Positions 46,739-58,785 are shown, counted from the first letter of the stretch. The stretch: DNA of 64,000 nt from Buddleja alternifolia (GCA_019426215.1 CM033391.1:21844949-21908948); one strand, 5' to 3'. Notes: generated by a model not told the origin, from the letters alone. Made by a program: numbers and translations.

Positions 46739-49305
46739 TTAGAACTTTCTTGGATCTTTTTGTCTCTTTGACTTCTTCCGAACCTTCTGTCCACCTGCCT
46801 CCATTCTAACAGACTGAGGCACTCCAGGCCTTTTCGTGTAGTCCGGAGGTACCACCCGAATGGCCTTTACTTCATCAGGTATGATCCAAGTGGATTGATT
46901 AGGAACGGGGTATATGGTTCGGGAATACGCCAATGCCCATAATTCCTTCAAGTAGTACTTCGAGCATAAAGAGACCAATTCTGCGTCATCACCAGAAAAT
47001 GCAGCAAGCGCGTGCTCACAAGGGAGATGGTCAATGTCGAAAACTCGGCAACTACATTTTTTCTTCTGGAGGTCAACAAAGAAAATTTCTTCCTGATCCA
47101 AAGCCCCCGTACGATTGACCATATACTCACCAGCAAACTTATTAAGTTCTTTAGCTATATAGAACTGGCACTCGCGTTTCCTTGCATGCAATGTGCTTTC
47201 CGCTTCTGGAGTTAGGAATTGTGACGATCCACCCTCACAAGATTCGTTGCGGTGCTTATTGAACCACCGACATATCAAGTTCACAATCTCATCCATCAAA
47301 AGAATCAGCGGAAATGATCGAGCACCAACCAAGGCAGCATTAATGGACTCAACTCCGTTGGAAGTCAAAATGTTGTATCGTGAACATTCAAAGTAGCACC
47401 TGGCCCAACGCTCCTTTATAAGGAGTAGATCTTGCATATACTCATGAAACTTGATGCATGTACGAGGTTGCCTTCTTGTTAGGTCATCAAAATATTTTCC
47501 GAACTCTTGAACAGTGTATGCTTCAGCACAAGCCGTGAACTTCCCCAACACGCTTTCGCGATGTTCATTTTTCTGTTTACCCCTGCCGGTATTAACGCGA
47601 ATCCTAATATTTTGAGAAATATGATAAGCACAGAATCCATGTGAAGCCTTGGGATACACTATCGGAACTGTATTTATGATGCTTCCGTTTCTATCTGAAA
47701 TGATGACCAAATCTTCAGAATCGGGTATCACCTCGCTAAGCTTGTCCAAGAACCAAGACCATGATGCATCGCATTCACTTTTAACTACACCAAAAGCAAG
47801 AGGATATTGATGTTTGTTGCCGTCTTGTGCAGTACAAACTAATAATACACCTTTATACTTGGTCTTTAAATGCGTGCCGTCAATAACGATTACCTTCCTC
47901 ATGGCCTTAAATCCTTCGATGCATGCTCCCAATGCAAAGAATAAAGACACAAACTTGTCATCCACATCTGTACATATGTCAGTAACTGTACCGGGATTCA
48001 CCACCTTCAGCATATACAAATAACTCGGAAGAAAAGCATAACTTTCCTCCGGGTCACCCCTGATAGTACTTCTCGCTAGATGTTTACCCCGCAGAGCTTT
48101 GGAGTAAGAAATATGAAGGCTCTGATTTACCATCATTTGAACTATTGTCTTTGGCGACGGTGTATCATACTGACATGGGAAAGTCTTTAACAACATGTTA
48201 CAAACCTGCGATGCGCTACTTTTTTCTGCTTTAAACCCCACTGAAGGTGAGCATGTATGGATCTTACTATGAATGCGCAAGGAGAAAACATCTAACCCTC
48301 CGGTCTTTCCAACACGCAATCTCCACTTGCATTCCGGATCCCTACACTTAAAAGAGAATATCTTTGTGTTTGACTTAGATCTTTTAAAATTGAAAGTTGC
48401 TTTCAACGAAGCATTCAAAACCACGTCGAACACCTCATCTTTGCTTCTGAATTCATGTCCAATAGGCAGATCTATACCATCCTCAAAACTATAGGTCTCA
48501 ACAACCTCACCAGGAATAGGTTCACTAACCGTAGCTCGAAGAATTGGAATTGAGTCTTCCCTTGAGAAACAGAGAGGTGTACTGGAAGCATGTATTGGAC
48601 TTGAGTCATCCCTTGAGAAATAGAAAGGTGAACTGGAAGCATGTATTGGACTTGAGGGAGCGGCAGGAGTAGATTGGAGATTTTCAACATTTGGAGTCGA
48701 AATGGGAGTTGATTCTAAATTTTCATTGCTTGGAGGATTTTGTTTGATAGGAGTTGGGGAAGAGGCCATAGATATGGGCGGAGACATCGCTTATCTAAAA
48801 CAAAAGCCAGCCTACCTGGGGCAGATGTATAGTCGTCAACCACATTCACATCCACATCCACATAAGAACCTGAGTCCTCACTATCAGAATCCACTCCATC
48901 TATATCAACACCATTACCATCATCAAACCAATTGTGTTCAACAGGAACCCTCTTCTTAACAAGCTCAACATGGAGAATGCTTCTACACTTGGATACACGA
49001 CATTGGTCCATAAGATAACATTTTACATCAAAATCGGTCAAAATATATTTAGGATTTAAACCTTTACATGACAAAGGCGTATAACTCAATTTGATTTCAA
49101 AGTCATTCCGGTTAAAAGGAGCCTTTTCAAATATGAAATCCTGAAGCTTTGAAAATGTAATCGCGTTAAGATCATCTCCCTCTTCTCCGATTATTGCATT
49201 GTGCATTTCATAATTATTCCTTGAAATCCATTCATATGCTCCTAATTCTCCGTCTTTCTTCTACCACTCTCCATCGTATCGGTAGTACAACAAATAGTCT
49301 GACAT
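46739..49305 (-). pseudogene. MuDR-type transposase of MULE copy 2, nonsense codon plus frameshift
   Basis: From the start at 49305, codon 15 is TAG (49263-49261) where copy 1 has CAG. A base is lost near 48788 (CATCGCTT for CATCGGCTT). Downstream, 46739-48787 is one open frame of 682 residues starting MSPPISMASS. It includes the MuDR-type DNA-binding region (about 100-180), the DDE acids Asp303, Asp365 and Glu480, the Cys385/His389 pair within the catalytic domain, and a SWIM finger (Cys578, Cys580, Cys590, His592). If translated from its own ATG, it would be an N-truncated enzyme keeping every recognised domain. This is the better-preserved of the two transposase copies. Confidence 0.85.
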
Positions 49306-49985
49306 TTTCCTAAAATGAACAACAACAAAAAAATTACTGCTATTGAAACTATTTATGATCGAACTATGCACCACCAGTATACAGAAGGATATTCCTTTTA
49401 ACGAGTAAACACATTATTCTTCAACCTGCCTACATAGGATTGCTTACAGCACAACAACAAACAACACAAATAATTTTCAAAACTATTTATGATTCAATTA
49501 TACACCACTACCATTATACAGAGAGGGCTATTCCTATAATTTAACGAGGATTCTTCAACCTCTCTACATTGCCCACATGACAATTACATTGCCTACCGCA
49601 CAACAGCAGAATTATTCTTCGAAATCAACCACAAAATACAATCCTACACACATTCACAATCATGAACAAGAAGAAGCCGAAATTGGTTCAAAAAACTCAT
49701 GAAAAACGAAATTGAAATAATTACCAAGAATTCGGGTGGATTAAACTCCAAATGCACCTCGAACAACTACAAACAATCGTCTTCCGAAGTCGATGAAAAC
49801 AATGTCGCAAGTTTTCTTTGGTTAATATCAATCAGGGAACAATTGTATATGATTTCGAATCAATTGGGAAAAAAGATTTGGGCAAGCAAGAACCCTAAAT
49901 TTGGACTGAATTGGGGGAAATATGCTTCAGCAGAAACTCAGCACTTCAGCCCTCAGCAGCGCGGCGGGAATGGGAGGGAAATAGA
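49306..49985 (-). promoter_or_regulatory. Transposase 5' UTR / promoter region, copy 2
   Basis: Aligns with 23037-23640 of copy 1 apart from a ~60-bp difference. Same candidate donor (CGAATTCTTG|GTAATT on minus) and acceptor. Confidence 0.45.
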
Positions 49986-50217
49986 TGATTTTTCTTTTAT
50001 TTTTATTAATTTAATTGAATGTAAGGATATTTTAGACATTTCATAAATCACTAATTTATCTTTTCTTTTGATACAATTTTGTTAGTAAGGGCAATTTAGA
50101 ACATTCACTTGAATGAATATTTTTTTAATTTAAAACAAATGAGTTAATAAGGGTATTTTAGAACTTTCAATTAAGTGGGTCCTACAGGGGTCTAAAATTG
50201 AGGTGGTTTTTTAAAAA

Positions 50218-50270
50218 GGTCTAATTTTGTAGTGGGATATGCAATTGGGGTCTATTTTTGTTAACTTCCC
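50218..50270 (-). repeat. Right TIR, MULE copy 2 (outer end of composite)
   Basis: Read from outside: GGGAAGTTAACAAAAATAG, then CCCCAATTGCATATC. Followed directly by ATCCAGTCC at 50271-50279. Confidence 0.8.
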
Positions 50271-50289
50271 ATCCAGTCCATCTTTCCCT
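50271..50289. other. Right TSD of the composite and left flank of MULE 3
   Basis: 50271-50279 is ATCCAGTCC, identical to 10386-10394. After one A comes TCTTTCCCT (50281-50289), directly before the next TIR. Its counterpart on the far side of MULE 3 is GATTCCCCT (59768-59776), only 6/9 identical. Confidence 0.75.
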
Positions 50290-50343
50290 GGGAAGTTAGC
50301 AATTTTAACCCCCAATTGCATATTATGAGTCAAATTTAGACCC
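50290..50343 (+). repeat. Left TIR, MULE 3
   Basis: 54 bp, close to the TIRs of copies 1 and 2 at the outer 30 bp. Confidence 0.75.
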
Positions 50344-50692
50344 TTTCAAAAAAACATTACAAATTTAGACCCCTATGGGACCCATAAGCTTGAAAAGTCC
50401 AAATTACCCTTACTAAAGTCAAAAGATGGATAATTGCAAGTTTCCTCCTTGCTTTATCAAGAAATTGCTCAAGACCCCCTATACAATTCAAAATCTTTCG
50501 TATAGTCCCTATACTTTCAATTTATTTACCTTTAGTCCTCGAATTTTGAAAATGGTTTAATTTGGCCCCACAAAACAACAAAAACATCAAAAAATACATG
50601 AGAGTAATTATATATATTTAAAGAAAAGGGAATCCCAACCCGCTTTTATAAATCTGCATAAAAACTTTTTATTGCCTTCATAATTTACATAC

Positions 50693-51455
50693 ATGCCAAT
50701 TCCTGCTCATATTTTAAGTGCTTTTATTGATTGTCTAAATACTTTAGAAAACTTAGATTATACTAATACAGAATTAATATTAGAATTACGAAATCAATTA
50801 ATAATTAGAAGAGAACATTGGGTTAATAATTATCTTAACATACCTCCTAAATTAAGAGATCACGAAAACTATATTAAGTACCTTTTAATCTTGAATATAT
50901 TAATAGCTGCCTTTTATTAAAATAGCTTCTTATAATTATAAAAGATTAGAATATCTAGATTTAGAATATAGCTTAGCCGATAGAACCGTAATCTCGTTAG
51001 ATAAACATAAATTTATTTGTAGATTTGATTCAAGTTTTAAGCATAATTTACATTCAGAAAATAAACACTTAAATAGTTTAACAGATTTATTTATATCTTT
51101 AGCATCAAACTTAGAAATAAATAACGCTAAACTTTGTAAAACGTTAGAATCATTAAAAGAAACCGTTTTAATAAATAGAGAAATAATAAAGAAGGGTGAA
51201 AATAATAATTTAGATTATATTAAACAACAATCTGAGGAAACTCTAAAAATAGTTAAGAAATATAATAAGCTTTTTCCCACTAAAGACGAAATAATAGAGT
51301 TAAAATATAGCTTGGAAAGTAATAAGCTAAAACAATTAGAAATTGAAACTAAGAAAACTCTAAGCCAAGTAATAGAAAAAATAAATAAACTTGAAGCTCA
51401 AAACTTAGAAACAAGTAAAACGCTAAAAAATATAGAACGAATAGTTAGTGGATGA
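50693..51455 (+). pseudogene. Viral ORF1 (broken)
   Basis: Open from 50693 to 50920 (75 residues). The frame is then lost, and a second frame is open from about 50930 to the TGA at 51453-51455. The later part is rich in Lys, Glu, Leu and Asn, so probably coiled-coil. The TGA overlaps the ATG of ORF2 (ATGA), the junction style of badna/tungroviruses. Function of ORF1 products in that group is poorly known. Confidence 0.65.
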
Positions 51456-51790
51456 ATAATATAGAAAATAGATTAGAATATAAAAGAGCCATTGAATTAG
51501 CAAATAAATATCTATCTACCGAAGAAGGATTTACTACCTATCAAGGAACTAGTAATTCAGATAAATTATATCCTAAACTTTGGAATATTCAATTCGCTTT
51601 AATTCTACAAATATTCGAAAGGCTAGATAAATTAGAAAATAAGTTAGAAAAATTAAGTACTAAAATAGACACAGTATCTCAAGTGATTAAAGGAGATTTA
51701 CAAGATAGTATAGAAGAAAGATTATCAAATTTAGCACTAGAAGAATCTGAAAAACCTAAAAAAGAACCTAAAAAATATATATATTGGTAA
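51452..51790 (+). CDS. Viral ORF2, small coiled-coil protein
   Basis: 112 residues, open throughout. The middle and end have a heptad-like run of Leu, Ile, Lys and Glu, followed by a Lys/Pro-rich tail. Size and position match the ORF2 of badna/tungroviruses, a virion-associated, nucleic-acid-binding protein. Stop at 51788-51790 is three bases before the start of ORF3. Confidence 0.75.
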   Translation: MNNIENRLEYKRAIELANKYLSTEEGFTTYQGTSNSDKLYPKLWNIQFALILQIFERLDKLENKLEKLSTKIDTVSQVIKGDLQDSIEERLSNLALEESEKPKKEPKKYIYW

Positions 51791-51793
51791 AAA

Positions 51794-54142
51794 ATGATGA
51801 GATCATTTAGTGGTACTAGTAGAACTATAAGTGAATCAAGTAATAAAGAAAAAGAGAAAGGAAAAATAAGTAATACTTTCACTAAACGAATGTTTAGAGG
51901 ATCAGGAAGTCAAAGCTCAGCTAGAGAAGTAGAATTAGAAGAGATAATAGACGTAGAAGAAAATCTTAATTTATATAATAACAAGGGAATAGATAAGTTA
52001 AAACCTAAAACATTATACAAAGTAGGAAAAATGGATTTTAACACACATTTAATCAAGAAATTTAGAGAAAAAGAAGTAAAAGTTACAACAAATGCTGAAA
52101 ATATAAGCTTAGTTAGCCCGGAATGTATAAAGCAATTAAAACAATTAAAACAAAAGTATATACATTTAGGATTAATTATTGTAGGAATAAAAGGATTAAC
52201 TAGAAAAGGAACAGGTGGAAAGGTTTTAGTTTTATTATTAGATAAAAGTTGGTCTGATGCTAGGAGAGCAGTATTTGCTAGTATGGAAATAGATATGACT
52301 AATAATGTAGGAATATTCTATGTAGCTCCGAACATGATGAAAAGTATTAAAGATATTAATAAAATTACTATAGGATTACAAACTAGAGGATATGAAACAT
52401 ATGATGGTAACAACTTAGTAGTTTCTATAGCATTTTTAGGAAGAGTAACCAATAATAGTTTTCCTCAATATAAAATTAATATAGATGGGATAATAGATGG
52501 ATTAGCCTCAGTAGGAGTAAAAATGATTAAACCTTTAAATATAGATAATAACGATTTAAATGGAGAAGAATGGGAATTAACCAAGCATTTAGAAGAAAAT
52601 GAGACTGTCAAAGTTCCAGGAGAAAGTGTAATGTATACAAACAGTAGAGGTCAAACTTCTATTAGATTCCTTAATTACCAAAAACAAAATCCCAAAGAAA
52701 ATTTAGAAGATCTAGAAGAAGAAACTGATAATGAAACTGAAACAAGCTACATGAATATTATAGAAGAAGAAGTTAGAATAACTAGTAGATTTGCTAATTG
52801 GGAAATATTATCTAATATAGAAAGCGAAGAAGATGAAGAGGAAGAAAATATAGAAGAAATAGATGAAGAGATTAGACAATTAGAAAGTCAGCTCAAAAAT
52901 GATTATAGACCAAAAAATATGGAAGAAATATTAAGAAAAAATTTTGAGATAAATAATTTAAGAGAATTAGTAGATGAAATGTATTTTGAAGCAATGAATT
53001 TAGATATCAATTTAGAGTCAGCCGAAGAAGAATTTAAACAATATTATAATATTGATTTAGTTGATGATATATGTTCAGGAAAAATAGAATTTGAAAAGTT
53101 CTTTAAAAATAAAGAGAAAGGTAATAACGAAGTAGCTTTTATGGCAGATAGTCAAGCAAGTACTAGTAGTAATATAGGAAAAAGAACTAGAGTAGAACCA
53201 GATTATAGTGAAGTTCCAGCTAGAAATGTAGAAATGAGTGGTAGACCAGAATGGAAAAGTCCCACATATGAATATGGATCAACCCAGCCAAATAAATATA
53301 TAGGATCAAGACAACCCATAGGAAAAACCATGAGTGGAACCATGTTAGTAATTGAATTAGGAAGTCCACAAATGTGGCCAGAAGAAATAAATATATGGGA
53401 ACAATGTGTAGTAAGACATTGGGAAATAAATAAAAAAGCAGATATGGATATGTTTAATTTTTTAGAAACCTGTTTAGGACCTACAGCATTATCTATCTGG
53501 CAAAGCAAGAAGAAGAAAGATCCTAATAGAATTAATGAAATAAAGGCCTTAGGAAATAATCCTTATAATTTTACTAGTTTTATTAGAACATTAATAATAG
53601 GTATAGATCCAGGAAGAGAAAATACATTCATACAAGATACAGCACTTAGAAACCTAGAACAACTCACTATAACAGATATGAAATATATTATACCTTTTAG
53701 TCAAGATTTTACAAGATTAATAGGAGAAGCTAATAAAGCATTTGATGAAGAATTATGTAATAGGTATTTTACGAAATTACCACAAGATTTAGGAAAAAGA
53801 ATACATGAAGAATGGATAAAAACTAATGGCAATCTTACAGGATTAGGTATAGGACCTAGAGTACAATATACTTTCTTTAAACTTCAGGAATGGTGTAAAG
53901 AAGAATTTATTAGAGAACAAATTAGAAAGCAATCTTATGAGTTTTGTCGAAAAGCTATATACACCCCACAACAATATGGACAGAAGAATTACTTTAAGCC
54001 AAAACGCAAAATATTAAGGAAATCAAATAAACCAAAATCTAGTTTTAGACAATATAGGCAAGGAAGAAAGCCCCTAATTATGTTAAAAAGCCATCAACAA
54101 GAAAATGCACATGTTATATTTGTGGAGATCCTAAACATTTAG
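51794..54142 (+). pseudogene. Viral polyprotein, movement and coat part
   Basis: 782 residues open from 51794. The first ~260 residues resemble the 30K-type movement domain. An acidic linker follows (about 300-420). The coat region lies at about 450-730, with a Trp- and Arg-containing core, and a Lys/Arg-rich tail comes before the end. The frame ends at 54142, just as the first zinc knuckle begins in another frame (about 54100-54150). A frameshift of one base class is implied near 54060-54100. Confidence 0.8.
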
Positions 54143-54576
54143 CTAATAGATGTCCGAAAAGACAATTTAATATGGAAAGAGCAGCCATAGCAGAACAATT
54201 AGATGAAGACGTAGTAAGTATAGACGGTAATGAAAGTGATAATGAAAGCATATTTAGTATAGTAAGTGAAGAAGGACCAGAAATTCCTAATATAATAGAA
54301 TATACCTATATGAATAATTCATGTGAACATAAATATATAAATGGAAAAGGAACTATGAGTGTAGCCTGTAGTATTTGTAGATTATATCCTGATATGCATT
54401 TAAGATATCAGTGCAATATATGTTTTGACGAGATTTGTTTTATTTGTGCTAAAGACGCATATAATATAGAAACAGATGTATCGCCTAAACCTAGTAAAAA
54501 ACTAGAATCTATAGAAGTTCTAAGCCATAAAATAGAGAATTTAGATTTAAGAATACAATTAATAGAATTAAAATAA
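54143..54576 (+). pseudogene. Viral polyprotein, Cys-rich part
   Basis: Open in a second frame. A CCHC knuckle lies at its start, then a C-x2-C-x11-C-x2-C-x4-C-x2-C motif at about 54370-54450. That second motif is characteristic of badna- and tungroviruses and is absent from other caulimovirids (established knowledge). The frame ends at 54576. Confidence 0.8.
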
Positions 54577-55487
54577 AAAATAATGAAAACATAAATAGTC
54601 ATCAAAATAAAGGAAAGGGTGTCTTAATAGAAGAACTTGATGAAATTAACCAACAATTAGAAGAAACTCATTTACAAAATACAGCGTATGAACCCCAACT
54701 ACAAGTACCCTATACTAGTAGTCTAATACTTTTAGATTGTCGAATATGGTGTAATCAAGAAAAATATATTGAAACTAAAGCCATTTTAGATACAGGAAGT
54801 ACAAAAAGCATGCTTAGCGCTAGTCTTGTGCCAAAAGATTTTGTAACACAACTAAGTTATACAGTTACTAGTAGAACTGCCGAAAATAGATTAATGAGAA
54901 TAACAAAAGAATTAATTAACATAGGGATACAATTTAAGGATTTTTCAGGAAATTATAGTAGTAAATATACATTAGGACAAGTACTTATAGCACCAGATAA
55001 CATAAATAGCCATGAATTCCTTTTAGGACTAAACTTCATTTGTGCATTAAATGGTAGTATCTTAATAGGAAAAAATTATATTACTATTAGCAAACATAAT
55101 TATACTTTTCCAACTAATAGATACATTAAACAATCAGAGTTGACTGCGAAGCGTGGTGGACATGGTAATAATGAACTTGATTTTTTCAAAGAATTAGAAC
55201 AAAATAATATAGAACCTGAAACTATAGATATCCTATTAGATGAAGAAATTAGAGATATAGGAAAGGGATTAGAAGTTTTAAACCTAGAAAATGAAAGAAT
55301 TTTGCATAAATTAGAAATGTTAGGATTTATAGGAGATGATTTAGCTAAAAACAAAGTAAACTATACTTTTAAACTAAACATATTAAACCCAGATATAGTG
55401 ATAAGAACAGCAGCTATAGAATATACTCCTGAAGATATAAAAGAATTCAAAACACAAATAAAAGAAATGTGGAAATCGGTGTTATAA
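54577..55487 (+). pseudogene. Viral polyprotein, protease part
   Basis: Third frame. Open from about 54577 without an ATG until 54810. Contains the aspartic protease motif LDTGS at about 54786-54800. It ends at 55487, overlapping the RT frame by 19 bp, so another frame change lies near 55470. Confidence 0.8.
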
Positions 55488-56773
55488 GAAGAAGTGATAG
55501 TCCTCATAGATCAGCAGCCTTTATAGTAAGAAATAATGCAGAAATAAAAAGAGGAAAACCTAGAATAGTATATAATTATAAGAGACTTAATGATAATACA
55601 GAAGATGATGCTTATAGAATACCTAATAAAGATGAGTTAATTAATCTTATACAAAATAAAAAGATATTTTCAAAATTTGATTTAAAAAGCGGATATAATC
55701 AAATTAAAATGGTAGAAGAAGACAAAAAATGGACAGCTTTCAGCTGTAGTGAAGGACATTTCGAGTGGAATGTTCTATCTTTTGGTTTAAAAAATGCTCC
55801 AGCAATATTTCAAAGATTTATGGATAGTATATTTAAACATTTAGATTTCTGTTTAGTATATATAGATGACATTTTAGTAGCTTCTGAAACTTTTAAGCAA
55901 CATCAAGATCATTTAAAACAAGTGTTTAATTTAATAGAAGAAAACGGAATAGTAGTATCTAAAAAGAAAATGGAACTTTTTAAGAGAAAAATAAGCTTTT
56001 TAGGTTTAGAAATAGGAAACGGACAAATTAAATTACAACCTCATATAGCTCAAAAAATTCTAGATTTCCCAGATAAATTAGAAAACTTAAAACAAATACA
56101 AGCGTTTTTAGGAATATTAAACTACTCTAGAAAATTTATTCCTAAACTTAGTAAATTAGTCGGACCATTATATAAGAAAACAGGAAAATCAGGTCAAAGA
56201 CATTTTAATCAGGAAGATATTAACTTAGTCAGAAAAATTAAAGAAGTTGTTAAAGATTTAAAACCTTTAGAATTACCCTTAAGTACTGACTATGTCATAA
56301 TAGAAGTAGATAGCTCTATAGAAGGATGGGGAGCAATATTAAAATGTAAACCTCATAAATTTTCTCCAAAAAATGAAGAAAAAATATCAGCTTATTCCAG
56401 TGGTAATTTTAATAAAACAAGAAGTAATTGGACTAGCCTAGATTATGAAATAGCAGGGATAGTTAAAGCAATAGACCATTTTAGACTATATTTAAATAAA
56501 CCTTTTACCCTTAGAACGGATTGTGAAGCTGTAGTTAGATTTATAAAAAACGAAAATTCTAGAAAACAAAATAATAAAAGATGGTTAAATTTTAGAAATG
56601 CAATAGAAGGTAACGGATATAAAGTAGATTTTGAACATATTAAAGGATCAAACAATAGCATAGCAGATTTATTAAGCAGGCAATTAACTTTAATTTTGGG
56701 AAACAGATCATGGCTTCCAACGACCAAGACAACCAACAAACAAGACCTCCCTCTGCAACTTACAACCAAATAG
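55469..56773 (+). pseudogene. Viral polyprotein, reverse transcriptase and RNase H part
   Basis: 434 residues, open. The RT catalytic motif YIDDI lies at about 55858-55872, with the FGLKNAP block just upstream. RNase H acids are in place (Asp in VDSSIEGWG, Glu in LDYEIAG, Asp in RTDCEA, Asp in SIADLLS). The domain itself is intact, but it is cut off from the upstream frame. Confidence 0.85.
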
Positions 56774-58331
56774 TCCGAAGACCAGCTTTCAGGCCTAATT
56801 TTCAACAAACTAGCCAGAATAGACCAGCATTCACAATAGAAACTCAGTTATTTAATCCAGCCACTCAAAAAGTTTTTAAAACCTTTGGCAAAATAGCACT
56901 TCCAGTTAGACATAATTTCAAGCTCCCAAAAATACCCCTCATATAACTGAAGAACAGAGTATCTTACTCAATGCTCTATGGGAAGCTCATCCTTCAGCCG
57001 GCAAATTAACAGCACTAAATGCACTTTGTTATTACTTTGAAAAGGAAAACAAAAATTTTCCATTAGACGAAGCAGTAGTTTATCTTGTTATTAGAGGAGA
57101 ACCAGTGGGAATTTTTGAAGATTATCAACGAGCAATACAAAGCATTCAGAAGGTAGCAAAGGGATACTTGGAGCCCTTTAAACATTTTCATGAAGCAGTA
57201 ACAGCAGCAAGAAGAATTTTAGGCCCAAATTTTTACATACAGCCTAATGCCGAAAATGCAAAGCCCAAAATACTTTCAAAGGGAAAGAGACCCATAAACA
57301 CAGATGTAGAAGCACTCGAAGATGACTTAGAGACTATAACTAAACAATTTACCAACCTTAACAAATTTTATCAAGACCTTTTAGCCCAGCATCAAAAGTT
57401 ATCAGCCCATGTAATAAACCCCAGACAAAATGAGGTTCCTAAGGAGATCAAAAATAAATCCTACCAATTTTTGTCTGTTCGAACTTTTTTTAACCCTTGC
57501 CAAACAGTTCTAGCTTTACCTGAAGAAATTCAGAGTATCATTTGGCAAAAAGCAGAAGATAGTTTTTACAAAAGAATGTTAAATGTAGCCCAAATTATTA
57601 TTAATCAGCAGATAGAAGGAATAATTTCAAAGACTCGCCTACTACAATGGAAGGGAGAACCTATTCGCCACGAAGGATCATTAAAATTCTACACCCTAAA
57701 ATATTTTTCATGGCCTAATGTTCATATAGATGCATCAGTTTTTAGAGAAGGATGGATAGATGAAGAATTTATCAGCGTTCAAAGGTTATTAGACTATGGT
57801 TTCATAGCAAAAATATTTGTATCAGATCCAGTACAAGTGACTCATATAGGTCGACATATTTCAGACGCTGTCAATTTTATATTCGAGTAACAAGCAGCAG
57901 AAAGTGTCAAGATTGACATAGTATCTCTACCTCCAATTTGGAACACTACAGGAATCGAAATAGGACATTCATTCTTTTCGATAACAGAGAATTATGAAAA
58001 ATGGGAACTAATGTCAACATTGTGGAATTGTCCTGAAGCCATAAATCCTTTAGCCAATATAGAAGAGCTCAAATTAGCTTTGGAAATACGGAGGAAAACG
58101 CAGCGACAGTATATGATGCCCAATTCAGATTCAGACCTCAAGCTTATTTTCCAGGCACCTCATCATAGCATATTTATTCCGGCCAAGAACAGATGCAAGA
58201 TTCGCCTTACTACTTTAGGAAAAAGAGCAATGACAAGTGTGGAATACCCACCAAGATATAATCCTGATATGTATAATCCTGATTCAGAATATAATCCAGA
58301 TCTAGAAGGAACCAGTCGAGATACATACTAG
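56710..58331 (+). pseudogene. Extra viral ORF downstream of RT, viroplasmin-like region
   Basis: Overlaps the end of the RT frame. Open 56710-56946, then the frame changes, then open 57105-57890, an in-frame TAA at 57888-57890, then open in the same frame to 58331. Around 57080-57220 a YLVIRGEPVGIF stretch followed by a FKHFHEA stretch recalls the Cauli_VI viroplasmin fold found in caulimovirus P6 and RNase H1 N-termini. A heptad-like helix follows. Total size would be over 500 codons, larger than the tungrovirus ORF4. Function is unknown; the viroplasmin link is by eye only. Confidence 0.65.
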
Positions 58332-58688
58332 AAGACAAAAGCTTCAACAGTTCAGCAATAATGGTTAGCAGCACCAATAATTCAGCTACAAGACAAATTT
58401 AAAGAGACAACTCATGAAGACAGCATTCAAAATTTCAGCAAAATAATGCATCTCCCAGACAAAAGTCATAAATGTATCAGCAGCAAGGACAATAATTTGC
58501 AGCAATAATTCAGCTATCAAACAAGGCACTGAATTCAAAGCAACAATCTCAGCAACTTTTGTACCATATTAACTGTTCACTATTGCCACCTATGTACTTT
58601 TTACTGTTTAGACACTGTTTGTAATAATGGCAGCTCGGATGCCAAGTTTGTTCTTCATTTTGTTGTAAATTTAGTTCATGTCCGAGGC
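58332..58688 (+). promoter_or_regulatory. Viral intergenic region, promoter upstream part
   Basis: No open frame. AACA/CAGCA-rich sequence upstream of the TATA motif, in the position of the caulimovirid pregenomic promoter. Confidence 0.5.
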
Positions 58689-58698
58689 CTATATAAGG
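58689..58698 (+). promoter_or_regulatory. TATA box of the viral promoter
   Basis: CTATATAAGG, the form found in several caulimovirid promoters. The transcript would start about 30 bp downstream. Confidence 0.65.
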
Positions 58699-58785
58699 AC
58701 CTCATTACTCATATTGTAAACTCGCACCTTGACATTCTCCAACCCACACTTCTTGGTTGCTAGAGAATCTCTCATCTTTTCTTAT

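Larger units (their letters stand above)
10395..50270. mobile_element. Composite MULE block: two MULE copies plus 13.9 kb between them
   Basis: The left TIR of copy 1 and the right TIR of copy 2 are the only ends flanked by a matching 9-bp repeat (ATCCAGTCC, 10386-10394 and 50271-50279). The inner ends are flanked by TTCTTAACG (23983-23991) and GTCCCCGTG (37875-37883), which match neither each other nor the outer repeat. The simplest reading is that the whole ~39.9-kb block moved, or was built, as one unit with outer TIRs. The alternative is one insertion followed by a complex duplication. A 100-N gap at 24507-24606 weakens the continuity claim. Confidence 0.6.
37884..50270. mobile_element. 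MULE copy 2
   Basis: Same gene order and orientation as copy 1, near-identical in coding regions. Left end GGAAGTTAGCAATTTTAG preceded by C in place of the first G. Right end, read inward, GGGAAGTTAACAAAAATAG. The right flank carries the ATCCAGTCC repeat; the left flank does not. A ~60-bp stretch near 49405-49465 is absent from copy 1. The repeat array is about 1.2 kb shorter. Confidence 0.85.

Noticed and set aside
10395..50270. False duplication of one locus by unmerged haplotypes
   Set aside because: Inner flanks of both copies run into unrelated sequence and the arrays differ in unit number, which is not what two alleles joined end to end would show. It is not fully excluded because of the gap at 24507-24606.
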